64,000 nucleotides of DNA from NCBI GenBank assembly GCA_038322235.1, contig JBBQFQ010000002.1, positions 205,790 to 269,789 of the forward strand, in the 5' to 3' direction. Positions 29,417 through 40,000 of the stretch are shown one piece after another. The stretch's first letter is position 1. Each line of letters begins with the position of its first letter. The DNA comes from SZAS-18 sp038322235. Its GTDB lineage: Bacteria; Verrucomicrobiota; Verrucomicrobiia; Chthoniobacterales; SZAS-18. A program made the position numbers and the translations under genes. The notes under the pieces were generated by a model. That model was not told the origin of the DNA. It was given only the letters and a program-made list of their open reading frames with translations, and did no database searches.

Positions 29417-30910
29417 ATGCTCCCCACGCCCGCCGCCTACCGCCACCTCATCACCCGCAGCCACGAGATCGCCCTCCTGCATGGAGCCACGAGCCTGCTC
29501 TACTGGGACGCCGAGACGTGCCAGCCGAAGAAGGGCGTCAAATGGCGCGCCGAACAGTTTTCCTATTTCGGCGGTCGCATCCATCGCCTGTCCACTGAAC
29601 CGGAAGTCGGCGGGTGGATCGGCGAGTGCGAGCAACATTGCTTTCCCGCCGACTCCGCGGAGGCGGCGAACGTCCGGGGATGGCGCCGCCACTTCGACCG
29701 GGCAACTCGGCTGCCGGCGGCGCTTGTCGAACGGCACGAAAAAACGAAGGCCATCGCCCGCGACGTCTGGGCGGACGCGAGACGGCGATCGGATTTCGGC
29801 GCCTTCCTCCCCCACCTCGAACGGATTTTTGGCGAGGCCCGGGAAATGGCCGACCGCTGGGGCTGGGAGGGTTCCCGCTATAACGCGCTCCTGCACGCCT
29901 ACGAGCCCGGAACTGACGTGGTGCAAATCGCGGAAATCTTTGGTGAATTGCGTCCCCGCTTGCGCGAACTCCTCGGCCCGGCGCTCGAAAAATCCGCCTC
30001 GGCCCCGCGCCTGGAAGGCGAGTTTCCGCCGGAAGGCCAGCGACGCCTCAACGAAGAGGTGGCGCGGGCCATCGGGTTCGATTTCGAGGCGGGCCGCATC
30101 GATGCGGCCACACATCCATTTTGCTCCCGGGTTGCCCCGTTCGATTGCCGGCTCACCAACCGCTACGATTCCGGAAACTTCGCGTCTTCGCTCTTCAGCG
30201 TCCTGCACGAGGCCGGACACGGCATGTACGAACTTGGTCTGGACCAGGACGCGTTCGGTCTGCCGATCGGCACGGCGATCTCGCTCGGGATCCATGAGTC
30301 GCAGTCGAGGATGTGGGAGAATCTGGTCGGCCGAACGCCGGAATTCTGGGAACACTGGTTTCCCCGCGCAGCCGAACATCTCCCGGCCCTCCGACGCTAC
30401 ACTCCTGCGCAGGTCTGCGCCTCGGTGAACGTCGTGCAGCCCACGTTCATCCGGGTGGAGGCGGATCAGGTGACGTACGATTTTCACGTGATGCTCCGCT
30501 TCGAACTCGAGCGGCGCCTTGTCGAAGAGACCCTTGCCGTCGCGGATCTGCCAGCCGTCTGGAACGAAGAGTTTGAAAAATCGCTGGGTCTCAAGGTCGC
30601 AACGGACGCCGAAGGGTGTCTGCAGGACATCCATTGGAGCACCGGGCTCGTGGGTTACTTCGCCACGTATTCGCTCGGCAACCTGAACGCCGCCCAACTC
30701 TTCGACCGGGCCTGCGCGGAACAGCCTGAAATCCCTGGCGCCCTCCGCGCGGGTGACTACCGCCTCCTCGGGGCGTGGATGCGGGAAAAAATCCACCGCC
30801 GGGGCAGCGCGCTGCTCCCGCAGGAGTTGATGCGCGAAGCTTCGGGCGAGACCACGCGGGTCGACGCGCATCTACGAATGCTCCGACGGAAATTCCTCGG
30901 AAACACCTGA
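29417..30910 (+). CDS. M32 carboxypeptidase Taq
   Basis: The protein is 497 aa, the usual length for this family. It is a cytoplasmic metallocarboxypeptidase that removes C-terminal residues. The zinc motif HEAGH lies near 264 in 'VLHEAGHGMYELGL', with the downstream glutamate in 'IHESQSRMWENLVGR'. Other family features are 'YWDAETCQPKKG' near the N-terminus, 'YDSGNFASSLFSVLHE' before the motif and 'ADQVTYDFHVMLRFELER' after it. Confidence 0.93.
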   Translation: MLPTPAAYRHLITRSHEIALLHGATSLLYWDAETCQPKKGVKWRAEQFSYFGGRIHRLSTEPEVGGWIGECEQHCFPADSAEAANVRGWRRHFDRATRLPAALVERHEKTKAIARDVWADARRRSDFGAFLPHLERIFGEAREMADRWGWEGSRYNALLHAYEPGTDVVQIAEIFGELRPRLRELLGPALEKSASAPRLEGEFPPEGQRRLNEEVARAIGFDFEAGRIDAATHPFCSRVAPFDCRLTNRYDSGNFASSLFSVLHEAGHGMYELGLDQDAFGLPIGTAISLGIHESQSRMWENLVGRTPEFWEHWFPRAAEHLPALRRYTPAQVCASVNVVQPTFIRVEADQVTYDFHVMLRFELERRLVEETLAVADLPAVWNEEFEKSLGLKVATDAEGCLQDIHWSTGLVGYFATYSLGNLNAAQLFDRACAEQPEIPGALRAGDYRLLGAWMREKIHRRGSALLPQELMREASGETTRVDAHLRMLRRKFLGNT

Positions 30911-30978
30911 TCGCGCACTCCGCGCTGGCATGGCGCGGATATAGCTGACAGACTCGCCCCGGTCCCCCAGACTCCGCC

Positions 30979-32058
30979 ATGGCAAGAATTGACGCTTTCT
31001 TCAAACTGATGTCCGAGCAAAAGGCCTCGGACCTTCACCTTTCCACCGGAAATCCGCCGCTTCTCCGGATCAACGGCGACCTCGTGCGGGTCGATTTTCC
31101 AGCCCTCCGGAACGATGACCTCAAGGCGATGGTCTACGAGATCGCCACGGAGGTGAAGACGAAAGTGTTCGAGGAAACGGGCGACGTCGATTTCGGCTAC
31201 GAGATCCCTGGCGTCGCGCGGTATCGGGTAAATTTCTACAATCAGAAGTACGGAATCGGTGCTGCCTTCCGGCTCATTCCCAGCAAGGTGTTGACCTGCG
31301 ACGAACTGGGTCTGCCGGCCGTGCTGAAGCGCTTTCCGCTATTGAAGAAGGGGCTCGTGCTCGTCACCGGACCAACAGGGTCCGGGAAGTCGACCACACT
31401 CGCCGCGATGATCGACTACGCGAACCTGATGCGGCAGGACCACATCATCACGGTCGAGGATCCCATCGAATTCGTGCACAAGAGCCAGCAGTGCCTCGTC
31501 AACCACCGCGAAGTCGGCGTGCACACGCGCTCGTTTGCCTCCGCCCTCCGCGGCGCGCTCCGGGAAGATCCCGATATCGTCCTCGTGGGCGAAATGCGCG
31601 ACCTCGAGACGATCGAACTCGCCCTGACCGCGGCGGCCACGGGCCACCTTGTCTTTGGGACGCTGCACACCTCGAGCGCCGCGAAGACGGTCGACCGGGT
31701 GATCGACGTGTTCCCGACCAGCCAGCAGAACCAGATTCGCACGACCCTGGGCGAATCGCTCAAGGGCGTGGTCGCCCAAAACCTGTTCAAACGGATCGAC
31801 CGGCCGGGGCGCGTCGCCGCGCTCGAAATCCTTGTCATCGACACGGCGATCGCGAATCTGATCCGCGAAGGCAAGACCCACCAGATCCCAGGCATGATTC
31901 AAGTCGGCAAGAAGAAGGGGAACCAGCCACTCGACGACGCGATCATGGAGCACCTTCGCGCCGCGCGGGTTTCTCCCGACGAGGCCTACGATAAATGCCA
32001 GGACAAGAAAAAATTCCGGCCGTTCCTACAGACGCCACCGGACGACTTCGAGGACTAA
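30979..32058 (+). CDS. pilT: Type IV pilus retraction ATPase PilT
   Basis: The protein is 359 aa. It is the hexameric motor that depolymerises pili for twitching. Visible are the N-terminal PilT/GspE2 domain ('SEQKASDLHLSTGNPPLLRINGDL'), Walker A GPTGSGKS near 132-139, the Asp box 'ITVEDPIEFVH', Walker B 'REDPDIVLVGEMRD', the His box 'TAAATGHLVFGTLHTSSA', and the PilT-specific AIRNLIRE motif as AIANLIREGK. It is the first gene of a three-gene plus-strand run with the second PilT-like gene (23 bases downstream) and a receiver-like gene. Confidence 0.95.
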   Translation: MARIDAFFKLMSEQKASDLHLSTGNPPLLRINGDLVRVDFPALRNDDLKAMVYEIATEVKTKVFEETGDVDFGYEIPGVARYRVNFYNQKYGIGAAFRLIPSKVLTCDELGLPAVLKRFPLLKKGLVLVTGPTGSGKSTTLAAMIDYANLMRQDHIITVEDPIEFVHKSQQCLVNHREVGVHTRSFASALRGALREDPDIVLVGEMRDLETIELALTAAATGHLVFGTLHTSSAAKTVDRVIDVFPTSQQNQIRTTLGESLKGVVAQNLFKRIDRPGRVAALEILVIDTAIANLIREGKTHQIPGMIQVGKKKGNQPLDDAIMEHLRAARVSPDEAYDKCQDKKKFRPFLQTPPDDFED

Positions 32059-32081
32059 GCTGACCGCCCCGCCCTGCTGCC

Positions 32082-33248
32082 ATGAGAAAGATCGAACTCG
32101 ACGCCATCCTCGGTGCCATGCTGCAAAGCTACGAGGGCATCTCCGACCTGAACTTCTCCGTCGGGCGCCCCCTCCAAGTCGAGGCTTTCGGACAGCTCCG
32201 CCCGATTTCCGTCGATCCGCCGATCCACGCCCTCACGCCCTATCAAACGGAGAGTATCGCGCTGACGATCGTCGGTTCCAATCGGCGTCTGCTTCAGGAC
32301 TACTTAAAACTGGGGTCGTGCGACTGCTCGTACCAACTCGGCAACGAGGCGCGCTTCCGCGTGAATATCTTTCGCCAGCAGGGCAGCACCGCTGTGGTCA
32401 TGCGAAAGCTGAACTCCGTCATTCCCACGCTGGAGGATCTCGAGCTGCCCCCGATTTTCCCGGTGATCTGCAAGGAAAAGACTGGACTCGTCCTCGTCAC
32501 CGGCGCCACCGGCAGCGGCAAGACCACGACGCTGGCGGCGATGATCAACGATATTAATCGCACCCAGGCGGTTCACGTGATCACGCTCGAGGATCCCATC
32601 GAGTTCCACCATCCGCATCAGTACTGCACGATCAATCAGCGGGAGATGGGCGTCGACTTCGACGTCTATCCTAACGGTCTCCGCGCCGCCCTCCGCCAAG
32701 CACCCAAGGTGATCCTCATCGGTGAGATGCGCGATCGCGCGACGGTGGAAATCGCCCTCACCGCGGCCGAAACCGGGCATCTCGTTCTGAGCACTCTCCA
32801 CACGATTGACGCCGGGCAGACCATCGGCCGCATCCTCGGCATGTTTGACCTCGACGAAGGAAAACAGATCCGGCAGCGAATGTCGGACACCCTTCGTTAC
32901 ATCGTCAGCCAGCGCCTCGTCCCGCGCACGGACGGAGGACGCCAGCTCATTCTCGAAATCCTCGGCCACAATCTGCGGACGAAAGAGGCGGTCCTGCTCG
33001 GGGAGGAGGAAAACCGCACATTCTACGACATCATCGAAGCGAACGAAACGTTCGGCTGGATCACCTTCGACAAGTCCCTGATGAACGCGTACAAATCCGA
33101 GCTCATCACGGAGGAAACGGCGAACCTCTACGCCTCGAAGAAAGGCATCATCGCGCGTCAGATCGACCTCATTAAGAAGTCACGTGGCGACGCCATCGAA
33201 GCGAGTTCGGGTCTGCGGCTCGATTCGCTGTCCTCCGCCCGCCGCTGA
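32082..33248 (+). CDS. PilT/PilU-like type IV pilus ATPase
   Basis: The protein is 388 aa. It shares all core motifs with its neighbour: Walker A GATGSGKT near 141-148, Asp box 'ITLEDPIEFHH', Walker B 'KVILIGEMRD' and His box 'TAAETGHLVLSTLHTIDA'. The AIRNLIRE motif is replaced by 'NLRTKEAVLLGEEE', as in PilU-type accessory retraction motors, and the C-terminus is extended. It probably assists PilT rather than replacing it. It is co-transcribed with pilT. Confidence 0.9.
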   Translation: MRKIELDAILGAMLQSYEGISDLNFSVGRPLQVEAFGQLRPISVDPPIHALTPYQTESIALTIVGSNRRLLQDYLKLGSCDCSYQLGNEARFRVNIFRQQGSTAVVMRKLNSVIPTLEDLELPPIFPVICKEKTGLVLVTGATGSGKTTTLAAMINDINRTQAVHVITLEDPIEFHHPHQYCTINQREMGVDFDVYPNGLRAALRQAPKVILIGEMRDRATVEIALTAAETGHLVLSTLHTIDAGQTIGRILGMFDLDEGKQIRQRMSDTLRYIVSQRLVPRTDGGRQLILEILGHNLRTKEAVLLGEEENRTFYDIIEANETFGWITFDKSLMNAYKSELITEETANLYASKKGIIARQIDLIKKSRGDAIEASSGLRLDSLSSARR

Positions 33249-33274
33249 GTCCTCCACCCCCTTTTTCCTGCGCC

Positions 33275-33745
33275 ATGAGCGAACTCGAAGCCCGCTACGA
33301 CATTTTTGAACCTGGCGACCTCACCGCGCTCGTGTGCGTGGAGGAAGCCGAGCCGCAGCAGCGCATCGTTCAGGCGCTCACGAGCCTCGACTACAAGGTG
33401 CACACCGGCCTCTTTGCCGAGGACATCTCCCTCAAGATTCGGACGCATCCCTACGACGTGATTTTCGTGGATGAAAATTTCGGCGGCCAGCCCGTCTCGC
33501 AGAACCCGATCCTCGCGGAAATCATCCAGCTCCCAAACTTCCAGCGCCGCGACCAGTTCGTCGTGCTTGTGGGGACGAGCGTGATGACCAACGATGAGAT
33601 GAGCGCGTTCATCTACAGCGTCGATCTCGTCTTCAATATCGGGGATGTCGTGAACCTGAAACCCGTGCTCCGCCGCGGGGTGACCCGGCAGAAGGAGTTT
33701 TACCACATGTTCAAGGAGAACCTGAAGCAGCTCGGGATGGTCTGA
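33275..33745 (+). CDS. Receiver-like protein of the pilus cluster
   Basis: The protein is 156 aa, a fold reminiscent of a response-regulator receiver: strand-helix pattern 'TALVCVEEAEPQQRIVQALTSLDYKVH', 'YDVIFVDENFGGQP', 'DQFVVLVGTSVMTNDEMSAF', 'LVFNIGDVVNLKPVL'. The Asp in 'IFVDENFGG' sits where the phospho-acceptor would be, while the first acidic pocket reads 'EEAE' and the Lys is not obvious, so phosphorylation is uncertain. It follows the second PilT-like gene by 26 bases and is probably a pilus-control protein. Confidence 0.65.
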   Translation: MSELEARYDIFEPGDLTALVCVEEAEPQQRIVQALTSLDYKVHTGLFAEDISLKIRTHPYDVIFVDENFGGQPVSQNPILAEIIQLPNFQRRDQFVVLVGTSVMTNDEMSAFIYSVDLVFNIGDVVNLKPVLRRGVTRQKEFYHMFKENLKQLGMV

Positions 33746-33766
33746 CTGACGGCGGAGCAAGCCGGG

Positions 33767-34978
33767 TCAGCCGACGAAAAAGTGGCGCAGGCCCCGCCAG
33801 CTGGTGAACAAGCGGTCGTGGTGCAGCGAGCGACGCCGCAGCAGGACCAGCCCGGCCGCCAAGAGCAGGAGGATCTGCGTCCAGGCGGCCCAGAACGGCG
33901 AAATCCTGGCGCCCTGACCGAGAGCGAGGAAAAGCCGGTTCAGGAAAAAGTACGCGAAGAAGATCAGGATGGCCGCGGCCACGCCGGCGATGACGCCGCG
34001 GCGCGCGTGACTCATGCTCAGCGGCGCCGCCACGAGCACGAGCAGGACGCACAGAAAAGGCAGCGCAAAATGATCCTGCAGCGCGGTGCGGAAAGGCGCG
34101 AGCAACGAGTCCGGACTGTCCGCATTCTCCGCGAGATAGAACTGCAGCTCCGGAACGCTGAGGTACTGCGCCTGCATGGTGGCGGCGCCAATCCGCGACG
34201 GCGTTTCGCTCCAGTCATTGATCAACTCTTCGGCCGGAAAGCGCTCACTGATCAGATCGCCAGCCTTGTCGAGTCGCACGATGCGCGGCTTCTCCAGCCG
34301 CCAGAGGTGCGTGACCGGGTCGTAAGTGGCAGACGGCGTATCAAACTTCCCGACCACGGTGCCATCGGCATCCAGCTGGGTGATCTGGACGCCCTTCAAC
34401 GGGTCCTGTGACCGCTTGGAGAACCTTTGGATGTACCATAGGCGCGCATCGCGCCGATTCGCATACAAGTGTCCCACGACGTAGTCGTAGCGATCCAGCT
34501 TGAGGCGGCCGTCGCCGTCCCGCCCATTCGTGAGTTCGGCCACGAGTCGCCCTTTCGCGCCCTCGGCCTGGGGCGCCAGCTTGTAGTTCAGCAGCGCCAC
34601 TACAGCGCTCAGCGCGAGGCCGCAGCCGAGAAACGGTGCGAGAATCGAGGCAAGGCTTACCCCCGAACCCGACATCGCGAGTAGTTCGTTCGCCTGAGCG
34701 AGCCGGATAATGGAATACAGCAATGCGAGCAGCAGGCTGACTGGCAACATCTGGACCAGCACCGACGGCAGCTGGCGCCAGTAGAGATTCACGATGCCCG
34801 AAATCGGCACGTGGGCTTCGAGAAAGTCGTTCAGGTAGTTCGCCAGATCGACGACCAGCCAGATCGCGATCAACCCTCCAATCAGGTAACTGAACGGAAG
34901 CAGAAAACTGGTAAGGAGATGGCGCGAAAGGATGCCCACGATCGACGTCAAGGAACAGGCCCGCACGCATTCCGGCAA
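33767..34978 (-). CDS. LptF/LptG-family (YjgP/YjgQ) permease
   Basis: The protein is 403 aa. It is one of the two membrane subunits that extract lipopolysaccharide from the inner membrane in the LptB2FG transporter. N-terminal spans ('LLTSFLLPFSYLIGGLIAIWLVVDLANYL', 'LPSVLVQMLPVSLLLALLYSI'), a large periplasmic beta-jellyroll domain (about residues 140-280) and C-terminal spans ('LPFLCVLLVLVAAPLS', 'GVIAGVAAAILIFFAYFFLNRLFLAL') match the family. ATG 34978 is used; the first dozen residues are poorly conserved and a later start is possible. The second subunit and LptB are not adjacent. It is convergent with the pilus operon. Confidence 0.88.
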   Translation of the reverse strand: MPECVRACSLTSIVGILSRHLLTSFLLPFSYLIGGLIAIWLVVDLANYLNDFLEAHVPISGIVNLYWRQLPSVLVQMLPVSLLLALLYSIIRLAQANELLAMSGSGVSLASILAPFLGCGLALSAVVALLNYKLAPQAEGAKGRLVAELTNGRDGDGRLKLDRYDYVVGHLYANRRDARLWYIQRFSKRSQDPLKGVQITQLDADGTVVGKFDTPSATYDPVTHLWRLEKPRIVRLDKAGDLISERFPAEELINDWSETPSRIGAATMQAQYLSVPELQFYLAENADSPDSLLAPFRTALQDHFALPFLCVLLVLVAAPLSMSHARRGVIAGVAAAILIFFAYFFLNRLFLALGQGARISPFWAAWTQILLLLAAGLVLLRRRSLHHDRLFTSWRGLRHFFVG

Positions 34979-35000
34979 CCTTCGAGTTTATGGTTGAACC

Positions 35001-37025
35001 ATGGTGCAACCGGCGGCAGCGAATGACATGATCGCGCTGAGCAATGCCCTGGACTCCGATTTCGTCAGCGAGGTCGGCACGTTCTTCGGTGCGGACGGCG
35101 CGATGGGGAAGGCGCGGAATTTCGAGTTCCGCGCCGGCCAGCAACAGATGGCGGTCGCCGTGGCGCAAGCGCTCGTCGAGCGACGTCATCTCATCTGTGA
35201 GGCGGCCACGGGAGTCGGGAAATCCCTCGCCTATCTGGCGCCGGCGATTCTCCACGCGCTGCGGGCCGGGAAGAAAGCGGTGATTTCCACCCACACGATC
35301 ACTCTTCAGGAGCAGTTGATGGAGAAGGATCTCCCTATCCTGCAGAAGCTTCTGCCCGTCGAGTTTACGGCGGCCATCGCCAAGGGCCGACAGAACTACC
35401 TCTGCCCGCGACGGCTCTCCCGCGCACGGGCCGGGAGTGAGGATCTGTTTACGTCTTCGGCCCTGGCCGATCTCGAGCGGATTCGCTCGTGGTCGAAGAC
35501 AACGCGCGACGGCACCCTCAGCGATCTGCCCTTCCAGCCGGAACCGGCGGTCTGGGCGGAGGTCTGCAGCGAGCCGCATCTGTGCACGCCAAAAACCTGC
35601 CCACCGGACAGCGGTTGCTTCTACCAAAACGCCCGCCGGCGGCTGCTGGAGGCCGATGTGATCGTGATGAATCACACCCTGTTCTTCGTCCTCATCAGCG
35701 GAATGGATGGCATCGAAGCAAAGGAAAGCGGCTACCTCTTCGCGAACGACTTTGTCGTCTTCGACGAAGCTCACACGGTCGAGCGCGTGGCGGCGCAACA
35801 CATCGGCCTGAGCGTCTCGCAGTCCGGACTCCGCTACCATCTCCATCGGCTGTACAATCCGCGGACGAAGAAGGGACTTCTGACGATGCTCCGCGAAGGC
35901 GAGGCCGTGAAGCAGGTGGCCGAAACGCTCGATGAGGCTGATCGCTTCTTCCGACAGGTCGGCGATTCTGTCGAGTTCAAGCAGGGTCGGGAACATCGCG
36001 TGCGCAGGGCCGGACTGACCGTCGACACGCTCGCGCGGCCACTGCTTGCCCTTCAGGAGACGCTCGGCGGGATCGCGAAGGCGATCGATGCCGATGACAT
36101 CGCGCGGTCCGAGCTGCTCGACCACGCCCGCCGGCTGGCGGACACGCGGGCCTCCGTCGCCGCGTTCCTCGATCAGACACAGGACGACTGCGTCTACTGG
36201 CTCGAAAAATCGGGCCAGCGCGGCGATCTGCTGACGCTCAACGCCGCCCCGGTGGATATCGCCGGCCGTCTGCGCATGATGCTCTTCCGGCCGGAAAATA
36301 CGGTCGTGATGACGAGCGCAACGCTCGCGACCCGCAGCTCGGATCTCTTCTATTTTCGCGACCGCGTCGGGGCAGTGGATGACTACGTCGATGAACTCCA
36401 GGTCGCGAGCCCGTTCGATTTTCCGCGCCAGATGCGGCTCTACCTCGCGCGGAAAATGCCGGATCCGCGCGACGCCGCATACGAAGCGGCGCTCGAGGGC
36501 ATGATCGAGCACTTTCTGAAGATTTCCGGGGGTCGCGCGTTCGTCCTGTTCACCAACCACCGGACCCTCCAATCGCTCGCGCAGCGGATGGAGGCATTCG
36601 TCGCCAAGCAGGGCTGGCGACTCCTCGTGCAGGGCAGCGGCCCATCCCGGAAGCAACTCCTCGAGGATTTCCGCCGGACCGATTCCACGCCGGGCGTGCT
36701 CTTCGGCGCGGAGAGTTTCTGGGCCGGCGTCGATGTCGCCGGTGAGGCGTTGAGCAACGTCATCATTACCCGGCTGCCGTTCTCGCCGCCGGATCACCCG
36801 CTGACGGAAGCGCGGCTTGAAGCCATTGAGGCTCGGGGGGGCGATCCGTTTGGCGAATACTCGCTCCCCGAGGCAATCCTCAAGCTCCGTCAGGGCGTCG
36901 GACGCCTCATTCGCTCGAATCAGGACAAGGGGATTGTCGCGATCCTCGACCCCCGCATCCTTTCGAAACAGTACGGGAAGGCCTTCCTCGCCGCGCTGCC
37001 GAAGTGTCCCGTCGAGATTGTTTGA
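35001..37025 (+). CDS. DinG-type ATP-dependent DNA helicase (XPD-like)
   Basis: The protein is 674 aa, a superfamily 2 helicase with an iron-sulfur cluster that acts in DNA repair. Walker A reads EAATGVGKS near 68-75. A cysteine set in 'NYLCPRR' and 'CSEPHLCTPKTC...GC' (about 134-210) is the 4Fe-4S domain. The DEAH box is 'VVFDEAHTVE' near 254; later motifs include 'VVMTSATL', 'AFVLFTNHRTLQSLAQ', 'FGAESFWAGVDVAGEAL' and 'QGVGRLIRS'. There is no exonuclease domain. It is convergent with the kinase gene (15 bases between stops). Confidence 0.92.
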   Translation: MVQPAAANDMIALSNALDSDFVSEVGTFFGADGAMGKARNFEFRAGQQQMAVAVAQALVERRHLICEAATGVGKSLAYLAPAILHALRAGKKAVISTHTITLQEQLMEKDLPILQKLLPVEFTAAIAKGRQNYLCPRRLSRARAGSEDLFTSSALADLERIRSWSKTTRDGTLSDLPFQPEPAVWAEVCSEPHLCTPKTCPPDSGCFYQNARRRLLEADVIVMNHTLFFVLISGMDGIEAKESGYLFANDFVVFDEAHTVERVAAQHIGLSVSQSGLRYHLHRLYNPRTKKGLLTMLREGEAVKQVAETLDEADRFFRQVGDSVEFKQGREHRVRRAGLTVDTLARPLLALQETLGGIAKAIDADDIARSELLDHARRLADTRASVAAFLDQTQDDCVYWLEKSGQRGDLLTLNAAPVDIAGRLRMMLFRPENTVVMTSATLATRSSDLFYFRDRVGAVDDYVDELQVASPFDFPRQMRLYLARKMPDPRDAAYEAALEGMIEHFLKISGGRAFVLFTNHRTLQSLAQRMEAFVAKQGWRLLVQGSGPSRKQLLEDFRRTDSTPGVLFGAESFWAGVDVAGEALSNVIITRLPFSPPDHPLTEARLEAIEARGGDPFGEYSLPEAILKLRQGVGRLIRSNQDKGIVAILDPRILSKQYGKAFLAALPKCPVEIV

Positions 37026-37040
37026 GCGGAGCCCCTTTGG

Positions 37041-40000
37041 CTACCGGACGGGCGTCAGCTCGATGGCGAGAGGATCCTTCACGTTTTGGACGAAGTATTG
37101 CTTCCCCTCGCGCTGGTATCCCTTGAAGTCGAAATTTCTGCCTTTCGAGTCGATCATCGTACCGACGAGCTGTCCGGCGTTGTCGAGCCTGACCGCCGCG
37201 ATCCGGTAGGGAAACGGGCCCAAGACCTTTTCCTCTTTCGTAATGATCACAGCCCGGAAAGTGGCCTTTTTGAGATTCGCAGGTACGTCGAGGTTGATCT
37301 TCAAGACGCTTCCATCTCCCAATTTCGTTTCCCCATTGAACTTGCCGGTGAACGGCTCCGGCAATTCCACTCGAGCCGCCTTGCCGGCCTCGATCGCGAG
37401 CGGAGCGGGAAGCGCCAGCGGGGCGATCACCGACTCATCGTCCGTCGGACCAAGCAGACGGGCGGAGTACGTCCCCGTCGGGAGTTCGGCGGTTGGACCC
37501 TTCGCTTTCAGCGACACGACCCGTGGCGCGCTCTCGTCGGGGGCGGCCACGAAGGATTCTCCGGGAAGGGAACCCGTCCGGCGCAACTCCACGCGCCCGT
37601 AGTCGGAACTCGCCGCCTTCCCAAAGGCGATCTCCAGCCTCCCGGCCTGACGAGTGAGCGGCGCGGCAACGACGTCTTTTCCGGCCGCTATCGCGACGGT
37701 GCGCGGCTCGTAGCCGGGCGCCGAGACGCTGATGGAATTAGCCACTCCACTTGCTGGGAGCCTCACGATGAGGTTCGCGCCTTCGACTCGTGAGGTCGCT
37801 GGCTGGCCGTCGATCGTGACCCTCGCATCCCGAGGAACGGATTTCATTTCCAGCCGGACTTCGCGCGGTGGGACCGCCGTGGGCGGAAGGGGCGTCGCGG
37901 TCGGTGGCAGCGGAGTCGCCGTCGGAGCCCTGGGCGTGGCCGTCGGGGGGAGGGCGGTGGGGGTCGGAGCGAGAGGCGTGGGAGTAGCCGGTCGCGGCGT
38001 CAAGGTCGGCGCGGGAATAGCGGTCGGCACCGCGGTCCGAACCGCCGTGGGTTGCGCCGTGGGTTGCGCCGTGGGTTGCGCCGTTGGGACGGGGGTCGGC
38101 GCGGGGGCACGCGTTGGGGCTGGCGTGGCGGTGGCGCTGACGCCGGGCAACTCAACAATGCGCGGGTCGCGCGAGGCCACCCATTTCCACAGCGCGAACC
38201 CGCCACCGAAGAGGACCATCACCACAACTGCCATGATGACGGGAAGCGGGTTCGACTTTCCCGCCAGCGCCGGGCCTTTCGCTTGCGCGGGTTCCGGCTT
38301 CGCAGGTGCTGTCGCGGGTGGCACCGCAGGCGGAATGACCGGCGCGACCCGAGTCGGTGGCGCCTGTGGCGGCGCAACGGATTCTGGCGCAGCCGCAACC
38401 GCGGGTGCCAGAGCGCGTCGCACCACAGGCTCCTCGGGCGGCGGCGCGGGATGGGATTCCGCACGCGGCGCCGAGCCTGGCGGGGTGAGCGTGACCGGAG
38501 TTCGCTCGACGCGCGCAGGCGGCGCGGGTGGAATCGGCGCGACGGGCGACGGCAGCTCGACTTGAGCCACTGGCTGGAGCTCGATTGGAGCCACTTGCGG
38601 CCCGGCTACGGTCACTAGAGGTCGCGGTGGAGGCAAGGGCTCAGGAGCCGGAGCCGGAGGCGGAGACCGCATCTCGACTTGGGCCGCGGGTGCCGGTGAA
38701 GCGGCCAGCTCCGAAGCCTGAGGTCCAGGCAGCGCCTCGACGGGGGCGACCGGTGGGAGTTCCGTTGCGATCACCGGACCAGCGGGCCCGGCGGCCGGGT
38801 ACGCCAGCGGAGCAGTGGGTGGTACGACCGGAGCGTCCCCCGGCAGGGCGATCCGGCGGGCGCCTGGTCGGCGCGTTAGTCGCGGCGGGGCCGGCGCGGG
38901 TGGTTTGGCCCGACGAGGCGTAGGCTGGACCCCGGGCGGGAGCGGGATCCTCCGGAGACCGACGGGACGGACCCGCACCCGCGGAAGATCCGCTGGCGGC
39001 GGAATTCCGATGTACGCCACCGGCGCAGGCGGTGAGATCGGAGCCGGCGGCGCGGCGTGGACCGGCAAAGGCATGTCCGCGATCGTTTCTTCCGGAAGGT
39101 CCGGCTCCACTTCTGCAGGCGCCGCGACGGGAGCCGCGGGTGCCGCCGGCGGCAGCTGAATCGTCTCCTCCGGCAAATCCGGCTCTACCGTCGGCGCGGG
39201 CGCAATTGGATCCGCGAGAGCCGGGTATGCCAGCAAGGGTTCGCCGGCAATGGTCTCCTCCGGCAAATCCGGCTCGACCGCCGGCGCGGGCGCTGTAGGC
39301 ACTTCGGGAGCCGAATATGCCGGTAACGGTTCGCCGAAAATCGTCTCTTCCGGCAAATCCGCATCGACCGTCGGCGCGGGCGCAACTGGAGAGGCGGGAG
39401 TCGAATACGCCGGCAACGGCTCGCCGGCAATCGTCTCCTCCGGTAAATCAGCCTCGACCGGCGCTGCGGGCGGCGTTGGAGACGCGGGAGCTGCATATGC
39501 TGGGAACGGTTCGCCCCCAATCGTCTCCTCCGGCAGCTCCGGCTCGACCGCCGCGGGCTGCTCGCCAGCGCCCGCGACGATTTCTTTCGCCGGGACAAAC
39601 GACAGCGCAGGTTCGCTACCAAACGCTACCGTCGCCATCGCCTCGTCGTCTGACGCCGGCGGAGGTGGCGGCAACCGCGGAGCAACCGGAACGAACGCGA
39701 CAACCGGCGCGGCGGAGGAAGGGGACGGAGACGGCAGGGGGATGACAGAGCGGACAGGGCCTAGTTTCTCCGTGGCCGGGCGCTTGGGCTCGACCGCGGC
39801 GAGAGGCTGAGTTCCTCCCGTTCGTTTTGCGAGCGAAGCGATGACGTCGGGGCGGGTTTCCACCGCCCGGTCGGGCAGCGGGACTCCCTCGTAAAGCGAG
39901 ACAGCCGTGAGCAGGTGAATGCATGCGGCCAGCTCCGTCTCGCCGCAGATGGCGTCCGCGAGCGTGGCGTTCGCGCTCTCGGAGATTCCTGGAATGGGTG

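Noticed and set aside
30920..30978. Sigma-54 promoter before pilT (TGGCA seen near 30929)
   Set aside because: No TTGC at the correct spacing downstream of TGGCA.
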